A stretch of DNA of 64,000 bases from the NCBI GenBank assembly GCA_905160935.1, contig CAJHZI010000559.1, positions 1 through 64,000 on the forward strand, given 5' to 3'. A program made the translations under genes and the position numbers. This document shows, in pieces, positions 42,726 to 52,714 of this stretch. Origin of the DNA: Enchytraeus crypticus (taxonomy: Eukaryota; Annelida; Clitellata; Enchytraeida; Enchytraeidae). Every line of letters begins with the position of its first letter. Position 1 is the stretch's first letter. Under the pieces are notes generated by a model, which made no database searches, was not told where the DNA came from, and worked only from the letters and a program-made list of their open reading frames with translations.

Positions 42726-42825
42726 TATCGGAGGCGGATCAGTATGTGGTGTTCTATTCCTGGGTACCCTGTCACTGGTATCCGTATAAGAGATGAAACT
42801 GACGTTAAAAAGAGATGAAACTGAA
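42726..42825 (+). mobile_element. SINE1, degenerate
   Basis: AGATATCGGAGGCGGATCAG, TATGTG, TCCTGGGTACCCTGTCACTG and GATGAAACTGACGTTAA, with a short tandem copy of the last segment (GAGATGAAACTGA twice). Confidence 0.7.
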
Positions 42826-44590
42826 GTTAACTGACTTTATACTGCTTTTGATATTACAATTTATAAACTAGGTCAATCCAATTTTGGTTCCTGTTCCAGC
42901 GGATTTGGGTTTGAAATTTGGTTCTCGGTTCGATTGGATTTAAAAAATCTAATCCGGTACTCCCTAATATATATGTATATTAGTTTATTATTATACATGT
43001 ATATATATATATATCTATATATATTATATATATATATATATTATTATATATATGTATTATATGCGGTATGTATATGTATAGGAAGTTTCCAATATCCTAA
43101 AGTTTTCACTGTGGCCCTCCTTAGAAAAAGTTTGCCCACCCCCACAGGCTGGATAGGGAACTCGGTAAGCACGCATCAGTTGAACGAAGTAAGCTCTAAC
43201 GGGCCGGTTAGGATTTGTGGGCGACCACCTTGGTAGACGAGTGTTGCAGCTTTGAAAAGAGAACAATCCCAAGTGTGTTGGAAGGTTATTCTTAAATCCA
43301 CGCCGGCTGCAATTGATGCGCCATCAAAAGTCAACGATTTCTAACAACCATGGAGAGAAATGGAGGAAATAGCGAAAACTACAAGAACAGAAACCAAGAA
43401 ATGAAACTATGTAGCACATGCGGTATGTCATATGTGTAACTTTATGAACAAAAAAATAAAAAATTAAGCTCAGATAAACAAGGGGAGGAATTTATGAGTC
43501 TAGTACGGGATTTCATCTTTGTGAAGCATGTTAAAGAAGCCACAAGAGAGTCTAATATTTTGGATTTGATCTTAACTTCTGATTTAAATGAGATTGATGA
43601 TTTAAGAATTATCGAGCCAGATAGAAACAGTGACCACAATACAATTTCTTGTGTTCCAATGTTATGTATAAAATTGATGAAAGTCCCAACAGCGAGGACT
43701 TCCAGAATGCAAATTAGGGAGTATTAATAACATGTTAAAAGCAATGGTTTGGGAATTGGAATTAGGGAATGGTGTTACATACAGAAGAGACTCAGTGGAC
43801 TAAATTTTGTGACATGTTGGGAAGGCCTGTAAATGCAATATATCAAATAAAAGGTACAAATACAGAATGCAACCTAAGTGGTTTAATGCAGAAGCTAAAA
43901 AATGGCTAAGAAGGAAATATGCCATGTGAAATTTAAATAGTATAATTATCAAGAGAGTTGGCAAGAATATAAGTTGTAAAGAATAAAATGTAATAAGGCA
44001 TAAGGAAACGAAGGAAAAGTTTGTGAAGTTATCTAAAAATGTTAAAATTGATGCAAAATCGTTTGACTCATGTGTTAGAAGTCTGTCCAAAGTCAGGGAT
44101 GCAGTTGGCCCACTAATCAATTCAGATGGTATAGTCTTTACAAGGAAGAATGAAATGCATAATATTTTCAATAATTATTTTGGTTCACTGTTTATGAAAG
44201 AATCCAACTTGGGAATGTTGCCACTTACGGATCTTTTACTGAAGGAGGTGCAAAGGGTAGAAAGTATTTTAGTGGATGCAGAAATTGTAAGAGGTAAGTT
44301 AAAGAGATGAACCAGAGAAAGCACCGGGGGTTGATGGCATCCCCAACAGATTATTAATTGAAACGTCAGATTATATTTCTAGTCTAATTTCTATCATTTT
44401 TAATAATACTTTGAACACAGGGTGTATTCCAAATCAATGGATTATGTCCAATGTAATACCTATTTACAAGAGGGCTAAAGAGGTTTGAACCAAGGAACTA
44501 TAGACCTGTTAGCCTTGCTTCACATTTATTCAAGATGCTTGAGAGGTATAATTAAGGCTGAGTTAATAAATCAATTGAAGAAATACAACA

Positions 44591-44880
44591 TCATCATCAT
44601 CATCATCATCCTTCCTTGATCCCAGAGTAACCAGGGTCGCGATACAAATAGACTGTCTCAAATCCTCTTTGACCTACAGCACACCACCAACCAATCCCCT
44701 ATTTGAGACTTCCTTTTGTTTACATTTTTGTAGCAATTTCTGGAGCCTAGGCGCTCACCAACCTAATGCCCTTTCTGACGTTGGTATTGATCTTAGTGCT
44801 TTAGTCGCCTTCTACGACACATGCAGTCACCAGTTGGTCAATTCTTCAAACATCCCGGACACAACACGGGGAAATTTGAG
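44591..44880 (-). mobile_element. SINE2 inserted in CR1, with 9-bp target duplication
   Basis: AATACAACA at 44582-44590 and 44881-44889. The plus strand starts (ATC)n, then TTCCTTGATCCCAGAGTAAC and an RTE-B-like stretch, followed by GCAATTTCTGGAGCCTAGGC and TCGCCTTCTACGACACATGC. The CR1 reading breaks off before it and resumes after it. Confidence 0.88.
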
Positions 44881-45837
44881 AATACAACAGCTTAAGAAAA
44901 TCTCAGCATGGATTCTTGAATAAAAGATCATGCTTTACTAACTTAATTAGCTTTTTTAGAGAAGTGAATAAATGGATAGAAGATGGAACAGTGTACTTGG
45001 ATTTAAGAAAGGCTTTTAATACTGTCCTTCACAAGACACTTCTACTTTAAAAGTCTTGCGGAATAGATCGTTATACAGATGGATACAAGATTGGTTAAGG
45101 GGATGGAAGCATAGAGTTACGCGGGGTGAGGCTAGATCTGGTTGGGTGAAGGTAAACTTCAGAGTGCCGCAGGGTTTGATGTTGGGGCCTATGTTTTCTC
45201 CTATTCTTTAGTGATATAGATACGGAAATATTTAATTTGATTTTGAAATTTGCTGATGATACAAAATCTGGTAGGAAAGAACAAAGTGACAGCATGTTTT
45301 GGGACTTACATTTGCTAACTAAGTGGTCCCAAAAATGGGGCTTAGAATTCAATGTGGACACGTGTAAGGTAAATTCACTTCGTTGAAAATAATCCTAATT
45401 AATAATATGATGTAAATAATAGTATATTGAAGGTAGTGAGTGAAGAACAGGATTTAGGGGCAATATTTAGTAATAGTCAGGACGTCAAGGTGAGAAAATA
45501 ATGTGCTGTGGCTGTTAAAGCAGCCAATCGGACCTTAGGAGTAATAAACAGAACACTCAAAAGTAGAGATACAAGCATTGTTTTAAGGTTTTATAAATCT
45601 GTGATTCGACCTCATTTGGAGTATTGTACATGTATGTCATGGTGGAGGCCGCACTACAGGAAGGATACTGAACTTATGGAAGCAGTGCAAAGAAGAGCAT
45701 TAATTAAGAATTATTTGGGGATTCAAAGCATTAAGGTATGAGGAGAGGCTAAGGGCAGGTCATCTGACAAACCTAGAAACCAATAGGCTGAGGAGAGTTG
45801 GATGTGATCTTTTAGAGGTTTATAAAGTATTGCTTTC

Positions 45838-45985
45838 TCGCTTCATAAGGGCACTCCTTAGATCAACAAGTTAATCCCTTCACAAAGTCTTATCCATACC
45901 TTATGTAGCCTATAGAGAAAGCAGACTTTGAGTATGAATATGTACCTTGAACCTGCCACTTGACAGTGCACTGAAGAGAAGTATT
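45838..45985 (+). mobile_element. SINE3 with inverted 5' half, inserted in CR1
   Basis: The first part (GCTTCATAAGGGCACTCC.. to ..TACCTTATGTAGCCTATAG) is the reverse complement of the 5' half of SINE3 as seen at 5750-5830. The second part (AGAAAGCAGACTTTGAGTAT, GTACCTTGAACCTGCCACTT, GACAGTGCACTGAAGAGAAG) is in normal orientation. GCTTTCTC and GAGAAAGC lie at the two edges of the inverted part. Confidence 0.8.
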
Positions 45986-46261
45986 GCATGGGCTTACGGA
46001 ATTAAGATGAACGGATTTTTAAATTTCTCCACCAATAGTTTTAAAGGTCATAGAGCTCTATAAGTTGTTTAAGCCTAGAGTAAGGGCAGACATAGGAAAG
46101 TTTACTTTTTCTCATAGGGTGATTAATAGATGAAACTCTTTGAGTGAGGAGATTGTCAATGCGGTTTCGGTGAATAGTTTTAAAAACAAGCAGCAAGTTG
46201 CAATCAAGTATGATTGGTGATTGAACTAAGCCCCTAGCTTTCTTCCCTTCTTCCTGCTTCC

Positions 46262-46830
46262 TAGTGTGAATAAAGAATGGAATAACCAAAGATGGCAGCA
46301 ATTGTAGTAAATTCTGTAATTCTAGTCAATTCTAGTAATAAATTCTAGTCAATTCTGGTAAATGATAAGTTAAGTATTGATTATGATGATATTTTTCTAG
46401 TCACCATCTTATAGACAGGACAGTGAAAAGTAAAATGGCATAAAATGTAAAATGTCTTGTACAAATACACACAGATAAAGTCTTTTGGCATTGGTCTATT
46501 GTTGCATTTGCCAGAGTTCGTGAAGTTTCATGCACAAAATGCTAAGGTCACCATTGTTATGGCAACCGATAGCTTGACTAAATACTGGCAGTATTTTATC
46601 TGATTCTATTTTAGCTAGTTTATCTATAGAGTTATCTTCTTGTAAACTCTGATTATTCTCAGGCAATTAGTTTTGCAAACATCTCATACTAAAAAGTGTC
46701 AACTTTTTTGTATGTATAATTGTAAATTTAAAATGATTGGTTTTAGAAGTAGTCTTTGTCCTGTGTTTATGATGTGTCTTTGATTGAGTTAGTTACGATC
46801 ATAAATACTTAAATTCTGTTGTTGATACAG
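46262..46830. other. FZR1 intron sequence upstream of exon 46831; missing exon not found
   Basis: I looked here for the small FZR1 exon expected between YERRL and DRFIP and did not find a convincing one. Confidence 0.4.
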
Positions 46831-46923
46831 GCATACAAGAGTCCAGTAAAGGAATCATATGGAGATCGTTTTATACCAGTTAGAAGCAAAGCTATGTGGA
46901 GTATTAACTTCGATACACTTACT
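46831..46923 (+). CDS. FZR1: FZR1/Cdh1, exon with C-box
   Basis: 31 codons, phase 0 at both ends: GTTGATACAG|..ACT|GTAAGC. The peptide AYKSPVKESYGDRFIPVRSK then WSINFDTLT contains the C-box (D-R-F/Y-I-P) that every Cdc20/Cdh1 activator uses to bind the APC/C, followed by the conserved W.(V/I)NF. FZR1 is the G1 and late-mitosis activator of the anaphase-promoting complex ubiquitin ligase and presents degron-bearing substrates through its C-terminal WD40 propeller. Confidence 0.93.
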
Positions 46924-47239
46924 GTAAGCACTTATATTTTTGATTTAATATTTACTTTTAAGATTTTTTTATATTCTATTGCATTGGATTTAAGCTAAAC
47001 CTTTGAGACTGTCTTGCAGTGCTTTGTGTCTTAATAAATATATGTTGTATTTTCATATTTTATATCACAGTTTATTTTGCTACTTCTATAATTGTTTTGG
47101 ACCATATCTATATATTTACTGTTGATAGTGTATTTTGTTGTAAGGGTAGAACCTGGGGTCATAACATTTATCCACGCAATACCCTGAAAGAATTTCCTGG
47201 GAATTCCTGACAACCCGAGTTCAATGTGCGTTTTATAGC

Positions 47240-47652
47240 AGTGTTTGATTTGTCAAATTTTAAATGGGGGAGCTCAGATAAAAGGGGACGGGTTGGAAAA
47301 TGAAAGTAGGGTGGTGGTGGTAAGCTAGAACTGATTTTGAGATTGAGAAATCTGAGAGATTGCTCAATGGTCAACTGCATATAATCTATTTCCTGCTAAT
47401 CTTCGCTGTTGTTTCTCTTTTTCAACATTCTCTAGCAAGCTTAAAACTTACCTTTTCCCACCATAGACATAATCAATCTACCTTGACCATTTTTTAATCA
47501 CTGGACTGGCTTTCATTTAGGACCTTACTGCTCTGCTCCTCAGCACATTTCTTTCGCAGATTGGTCTGGGTGAATTGATCTGTAGTGATGTGTGCTGTTG
47601 GAGACGTCCCTGACATCATCCCTGGATGAGGAAATGGACGTTAAACCTTTAC

Positions 47653-47728
<76 letters not shown>
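47240..47728 (+). pseudogene. L2A LINE 3' end with (ATT)n tail
   Basis: CTTAAAACTTACCTTTTCCC, CACTGGACTGGC, TTTAGGACC, then GTCCCTGACATCATCCCTGG, ATGAGGAAATGGACGTTAAA and an (ATT)n run at 47649-47728. This copy gives the clearest L2A terminus for comparison with SINE1. Confidence 0.85.
47649..47728. repeat. (ATT)n microsatellite, L2A tail
   Basis: About 26 ATT units directly after the LINE end. Asn or Tyr homopolymer frames across it are artefacts. Confidence 0.95.
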
Positions 47729-47769
47729 GCACTGATAGAAGGAATCGGCATTTAGACAATTGCACATTA

Positions 47770-48597
47770 ATGAAAATGCTCATGACTCTTCCAAATTATG
47801 GAAGGTTAAATTCTCCATCCTTCAAAGTAATCTTTCTCCTTAACATTGAATGTTCTAGTCATATCTGATTACTTCTCCGATAAAATTTCAACCTATCCTT
47901 CTAATTTTTCGGACAAATCCTCTGTTAAGTTTCCGTCTCGTAGTGTTTCTAAACTATCATCTTTTTAATCTGTTGTAACTGAAAAAATCCTAGGTTTGAC
48001 ATGTTCATGCCCTGACAAATCCTGTTCACTTGATCCTGTACAAACTTGGATAATCAAGAAAATGTCAATGCACTTCTCTCCAGTTCTTGCTACTATCTGT
48101 AATGCTTCAATTGTTTCACTGGCTGGAGCCAGTGGCGATGTCGGTAAGATACTCGAACGTGGATCAGTATGTACGGGGTTGAAATCCTGGGCTCGCCCGT
48201 CACTGACATCGCTCTCGAGTGAAGAAACTTATGTCAACATTAGCTGTACCAGCTGTTAAATGCTAATCAATTTCTACCAGACTGCCAATCTGCGTATAGA
48301 GCTTTCTGCTCTACTGAGTCTGCACTTCTTAAAGTGACTTTTGACATATCAGTGGCGGCTGATACGGGTCAGCTCACTCCTATCACGATGCTCGATCTTA
48401 GCGCTTTTTTTGTACTGTTGACCATGAAATATTACTACCTAGACTAAATATATCCTTTGGGATATCTAACTTGATTGGTTCTTGATTGATTCCGTTCTTA
48501 TTTATTTGATCGGCTGTTTCTGGGAGTGTGGTTTCTAATATTTTGGCTTTGGCACTTGGTATACCACAAGGGTCAGTTCTTGGACCTATCTTATTTG
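47770..48597 (+). pseudogene. L2-like LINE RT fragment, interrupted by SINE1
   Basis: DKSCSLDPVQTWIIKKM and LATICNASI (start of RT), [SINE1], DCQSAYRAF.STESALLKVTF, MLDLSAFF, LALGIPQGSVLGPILFVP. The same order as L2B, but the sequence differs enough to be another family. Cut at about 48597 by the RTE-A 5' end. Confidence 0.83.
48120..48250 (+). mobile_element. SINE1 inserted in an L2-like LINE
   Basis: TGGCTGGAGCCAGTGGCGAT, ACTCGAACGTGGATCAG, TGGGCTCGCCCGTCACTGAC, and the 3' end CAACATTAGCTGTACC. The LINE codons for NASI precede it and those for FLPDCQSAYRAF follow it. Confidence 0.88.
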
Positions 48598-49270
48598 TGC
48601 CGAGTAAACAGGATAGTTTTCTCAGGGAATGACGCCCCTGTCCAGTAAATGTCAGTCGAATCAGTCGAAGCTGAGGAAGGCATAAGGGGCCCACCTCGTC
48701 AAAAGCATAACCCCAAAGAAAAGAGCGGTATATCACAACGCAAATGAATGCCCCCAGTCCCATGCACCCCTTAAATGGGGAGGCGGTTGTAAGAATCTCA
48801 CGGCCAGTTGGCACCTCGGGTGCCTCACAGATATACCAAGAGGACATTTCATGTGCCCCAAAAGGATAAATGTGGACACATGGAATATGAGGACTGTCGG
48901 TGAAAGGGCTAAGTTAGAGAATGTAAAAAGGGAAATAGATAAAGGGAAAATAAATGTCCTAGGGATGAGTGAAGTGAGGTGGGTGGGCACTGGAGATTTT
49001 ATAAGTGATGGGTACAGGATCATATACTCTGGAGGAGAAAAAAGAAGGGTGTGGCTATAACATTGGATAGGAATTTAAGTGAACGAGTAACAAAGGTTCT
49101 TCAGTGATGTTAGTGCGGATCAAAACGGATCCAGTAGACTTGGTGCTTATTCAAATTTACATGCCTACATCAGCCTCAGAGGATGAGGAAATTGAAGCAA
49201 TGTATAAAAAATGAAGGAATGATTAATGGAGAAAAAGCCACAGATCAAGTGATAGTTAGTGGATTGGAAC
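48598..49270 (+). pseudogene. RTE-A LINE 5' end and endonuclease N-terminus
   Basis: The 5' UTR runs AGTAAACAGGATAGTTTTCT, GACGCCCCTGTCCAGTAAAT, GAGGAAGGCATAAGGGGCCC. The frame from about 48851 is RINVDTWNMRTVGERAKLEN, then INVLGMSEVRWVGTGDF and GYRIIYSGGEKRRV, the start of an AP-endonuclease-like (exo_endo_phos) domain with the N and SEVRW(G) motifs. It decays after 49050. Confidence 0.88.
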
Positions 49271-49935
49271 ACGTAGGAGAATCACGCTTTACTGTGAAAC
49301 TTATTCTGGTCAATCTGGATTACACCCATTTTTGACTGCTTCAAAAAATTTCACACAGCCCATTTCAATTAAATAAGGTACTATGAAGTGTTTAGTAACA
49401 TTATAGCCTGTAAGTGTAGAACTTACTGGTACTTCATTTAAGTGTGAAATAATAAAGTTACTATTTTTTGGTAAATTTTACACCATTCTTTCTGAATTTT
49501 AATCTGAAGCTGATGTTCACTATATATGAATTTTGGCCCGAGTGGATAAGGTAAACGTTAAGGTGGTTGGCCCAATGAATTTGGTGGTCAGAGCGAATTG
49601 ACATTGAACATTGTTTTTATTATATATAGGCGCATAGTTTTGCATATTGAACAGGAAATAAATGAAGTAGAATCAGGTATGGTAACAGCATACTCGTTTG
49701 ATAGTGGTCGGGTGAAAATTTTGAAACCCTCACCTATTAGATTCAAAATCGATTTAAAAAAAGTCCAGTTCACCCAATCCCACCTCATCTCTTAAAAGAT
49801 GTCCTGAGGTTTGTATGTGGGGGCCCCAGATAATGGTTGTGGTGGAGCGATCTGGAGTTTCAACTCAAATTGTGGGATTTGATTGTAATTGGTGGGAGTC
49901 AAAATTTGTAGTCGGGATTTACTTAAGCAAAGGTA
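49271..49935. other. FZR1 intron; nothing recognised
   Basis: A 65-codon frame at 49598-49795 has no family I recognise. Confidence 0.4.
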
Positions 49936-50196
49936 TAAGTAAACAGGATAGGTATGGTAAACAGGATTGTTTTCTCAGGGTATGACGCCCCTGCCCAGTA
50001 AATGTTAGTCGAAACTGAGGAAGGCACAGGGGGCCCACCTCGTCATAAGCAGAATCCCCCAAGAATAATAGTTGATCAAAAGGAATGTTATAGATGACTT
50101 AAGCATCTACTCGTATGTGGACGTGAAGAGAAAAACGGAAGATAGAGACGAGTGAAGGCATTATATACCATGTACCTGCCAGTAGGCAGTGCACTA

Positions 50197-50229
<33 letters not shown>

Positions 50230-50235
50230 GGCATA
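49936..50235 (+). mobile_element. Internally deleted RTE-A: 5' UTR fused to 3' end
   Basis: TAAACAGGATTGTTTTCTCA, GACGCCCCTGCCCAGTAAAT and GGGGGCCCACCTCGTCATAA match 48600-48715. After about 30 bases the sequence jumps to TTATAGATGACTTAAGCATC, GAAGAGAAAAACGGAAGATA, CCATGTACCTGCCAGTAGGC and AGTGCACTAAGAGAGAG, the RTE-A 3' end. Total under 300 bp. Confidence 0.85.
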
Positions 50236-51054
50236 AGTCATGACATAGGTTTAAGTACTTGGGCATTTTTTCAATGAAACATACAACAAATGAAAGTTGT
50301 GAAGCAAGCCATAAATCTAATAATATAATTAAGCCTATTTCTACTGGCCTGTTTAATTATAGAGACACCTAATCCTAACTGTTTAGGAAACCATCTTCTC
50401 TACACTATTAAAACAGAAAGCTTCAGTAGAAGATTAAAAAAATATATGTATAAAATTAAAACTAATTATAAAAATGGCTTAGTTGGAATCTTTTAATTTG
50501 ATCCAACTGGAGTAACACTATCAGTTACGTTAATACAAACAAAATACAGAATGATATAAACAAACATATAGCTGACTATTTTAGAAGACAGCTATCAGTC
50601 ATATAGAATGATGAATTTCTAAACATGTTTCACTTAAAGCTAAGGCTAAACCAAAGATATGGTGTAAGGATATACAAAGGATATGCTATACTTTACTAGC
50701 TTCTTAGTATTCCTTATGCTTAGAGAAATATGATTTCTGCAGGGATTTTTATATGTCTTCCTGAGTGTGATAATCGATTCAAACATCTGCAGTTATAGAT
50801 TGGGCTAATTCGTTCCTGTATTAGTGCAGTTTTCCGGGAACCAAACAGAGGAAATGATACTTTTCTTTATTTATTTCGTTTAATTCAGACATGACAGCCC
50901 ATACAACACACACACACACACACTTCAACAAACAGTAAGCATATATGTATTATAAATGTATTAATCACTATCAATGAGCACATTGACAGTGATTAATAAC
51001 AGAAAAAAAGGAGGAAGTTAAAGACCAGCTAAGTAGAACTTTTTTCTCTTTTTA
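50236..51054. other. FZR1 intron; short (CA)n only
   Basis: A CA run at about 50907-50922. No gene or clear repeat family. Confidence 0.4.
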
Positions 51055-51215
51055 ATGTTCAGGCAAGTGGCAGGTCTATGGTGCATATTCATACTCTCGA
51101 GTCTGAATTCATGCTCATAAAGAGCACTCCAAAGATCAACCAGCTAATCACTTCACAAATGGATAAACCTTATCCATGCTTTATGTAGCTGATAGCTTGG
51201 AAAAATTTATGTCTT
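51055..51215 (-). mobile_element. SINE3, minus orientation
   Basis: On the plus strand GGCAAGTGGCAGGTCTATGG, CACTCCAAAGATCAACCAGC, CCATGCTTTATGTAGCTGAT. The reverse complement has the same order as the copy at 5690, which establishes the normal orientation of the SINE3 5' half. Confidence 0.75.
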
Positions 51216-51234
51216 CTTTTTTTATCTTTTTTTT

Positions 51235-51660
51235 AAATTCCGTATAGTTACACACATGACATACCGCATGTGTTTACAATGTTTCCTTTCTTAAGCTTCT
51301 GTTTTTGTAGTTTTCGTTATTTCCTCCATTCCTTTCCATGGTTATTAGTAATCGTTGCCTTTTGTTGGCGCTCCAATATCAGCCGGCGCGGATTTAAGAA
51401 TAACCTCCAACACCCTGAGGATTGTTTACTTTCAAAGCTGTCTACACGCGGTCTTCCAAAGTGGTCGCCCAGAATTTACTAACCGCGTGCAGAGTGGCTT
51501 TACTTCGTTCAACTGACACGCAGCTTAACTGAGTGCGCTAAATCCCCTTCTGAGGTGGTTTCCCGTTGCCTTCCTCAGTGTATGCTTTATCGCCTCTTAC
51601 GACACATGTAGTTGATCTTCTTCAATGTACCAGAACAATACAACATGGGAAGTAAGCAAC
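51235..51660 (-). mobile_element. CR1-like LINE 5' region
   Basis: Reverse complement of 43100-43440: ACACATGACATACCGCATGT, GTTATTAGTAATCGTTGCCT, CCGGCGCGGATTTAAGAATA, GGTCGCCCA. It continues into TTTCCCGTTGCCTTCCTCAG and TCTTACGACACATGTAG, words also found at the 5' end of SINE3 (9990-10060). Confidence 0.7.
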
Positions 51661-51781
51661 AGTATGTCCACAAAAACACTTTAGTATCAAATAACATTTT
51701 GAGTTTTACAAAAATCAAATCTTATTCTGGAGTTAATAATTATTGTAAATAAACTTATTATTACAATAAATGTGTGAGCAG

Positions 51782-52015
51782 AATGAGAGCAAGTCAGCGG
51801 GAGGACAGCAAACTGTAACTGGCCCCAGAGGATCAGGGAATGAGAGTGGCAAAGATGGGTTGACCTACACTTGTCTGCTTAAGAATGAGTTGTTAGGAGC
51901 TGGCATAGAAGATATTAAAGAGCAGCAAGTCTACCAATTCAATGCTGACCCATCGACTCCATCGTCTGCTCAAAGATCTGTTCTCATGCCTCGTGATTCT
52001 AGAAATATTTTCCAA
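51782..52015 (+). CDS. FZR1: FZR1/Cdh1, exon 3' of the C-box exon
   Basis: 78 codons, phase 0: GTGTGAGCAG|AATGAG..TTCCAA|GTAAAT. The peptide includes GKDGLTYTCLLKNELLGAGI and NIFQ. Cdh1 proteins carry (K/R)D.L.Y..LLKNELLG(A/S)(G/A)I in this position, between C-box and the RSPRK region. It is spliced to 46923 across a 4.86-kb intron holding L2A, another LINE, SINE1, RTE-A and CR1 pieces. Confidence 0.95.
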
Positions 52016-52628
52016 GTAAATGCTTCAGCTTCAAAATCTTAAGTTATCATGTTATGTTACGCTAGAAACTTATTCTAGGTAAGTGCTTCTGAATTGTAAC
52101 ATTTGTTTAAGTAAGGGCTGATAACAAGTAAAATTACTTCAATAATTACCATTTTGACATTTAACAATAAATTAACTACTAATTTTAGTTAATTTACCCG
52201 ATATTTCTGTGTTCGGTCCATAAAAAGTCAATGATTTATGGCAAATCACCCATAAAACTTTTCCAGCTGAAAATACTGTACGGTCATAACGTAATTTAAG
52301 TCCCAAATAATTAGGCATACGGCCTTAAATGGACTATATTTAATTTTTCCAGTATTTTTTAAAACTTGATGTCAGCTACTATTGCTTATTTTACGTGCCT
52401 CAATTTGCATTCATTTATGTGGAGCAAGTACAGAATTTTTTGATTCAGCGTTATAACATTTTTAATAGTTAAACTTCCTTAATAATGGAATCTTTAACGA
52501 TTATAGAAATCTTAATTGTTAACTGCCCCAGGCCTAATTTATATATATATAGTCAGTGATGAAAAATTAATAATTTTGGTCCGTTTTTAAAATTGTTTTT
52601 TTTTTGTAATATGTTGAAGTTTATATAC

Positions 52629-52714
52629 CAGTGTGTGTGAAGTTCAAATCCTAGACTCGCCCGTCACTGACATTGCTTTCTAGTGAGGAAACTGACGTTA
52701 ACATTAGCTTTACC
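52629..52714 (+). mobile_element. SINE1, 5'-truncated
   Basis: Begins CCAGTGTGTGTGAAGTTCAA, then GCCCGTCACTGACATTGC and ends ACATTAGCTTTACC. Confidence 0.85.

Larger units (their letters stand above)
43085..46260 (+). pseudogene. CR1-like LINE, near full span, interrupted by two SINEs
   Basis: Order on the plus strand: 5' region with LCSTCGMSYV (43415), endonuclease end (TRESNILDLILTSDLNEIDD, EPDRNSDHNTISC near 43540-43650), linker, RT start (APGVDGIPNRLLIETSDYIS near 44320, PVSLASHLFKMLER), [SINE2], KAFNTVLHKTL-like, FRVPQGLMLGPMF (45160), LKFADDTK (RT box, 45250), AVAVKAANRTLGVINRTLKS and SVIRPHLEYCT (45510-45640), [SINE3], then LFKPRVRADIGKFTFSHRVI (46070). These are CR1-clade motifs. It lies in the FZR1 intron 5' of 46831. 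Stops and frameshifts throughout, and most of the endonuclease is deleted. Confidence 0.87.

Noticed and set aside
47540-47868. Asn- and Tyr-homopolymer frames
   Set aside because: Translation of the (ATT)n tail of L2A on the two strands.
48598-48850. HDV-like ribozyme at the RTE-A 5' end
   Set aside because: R2 and RTE elements often have one, and short pairings exist here (TTCTCAG with CTGAGGAA; GCCCC with GGGGC), but I could not lay out all five helices in the right order. Covariance search would decide.
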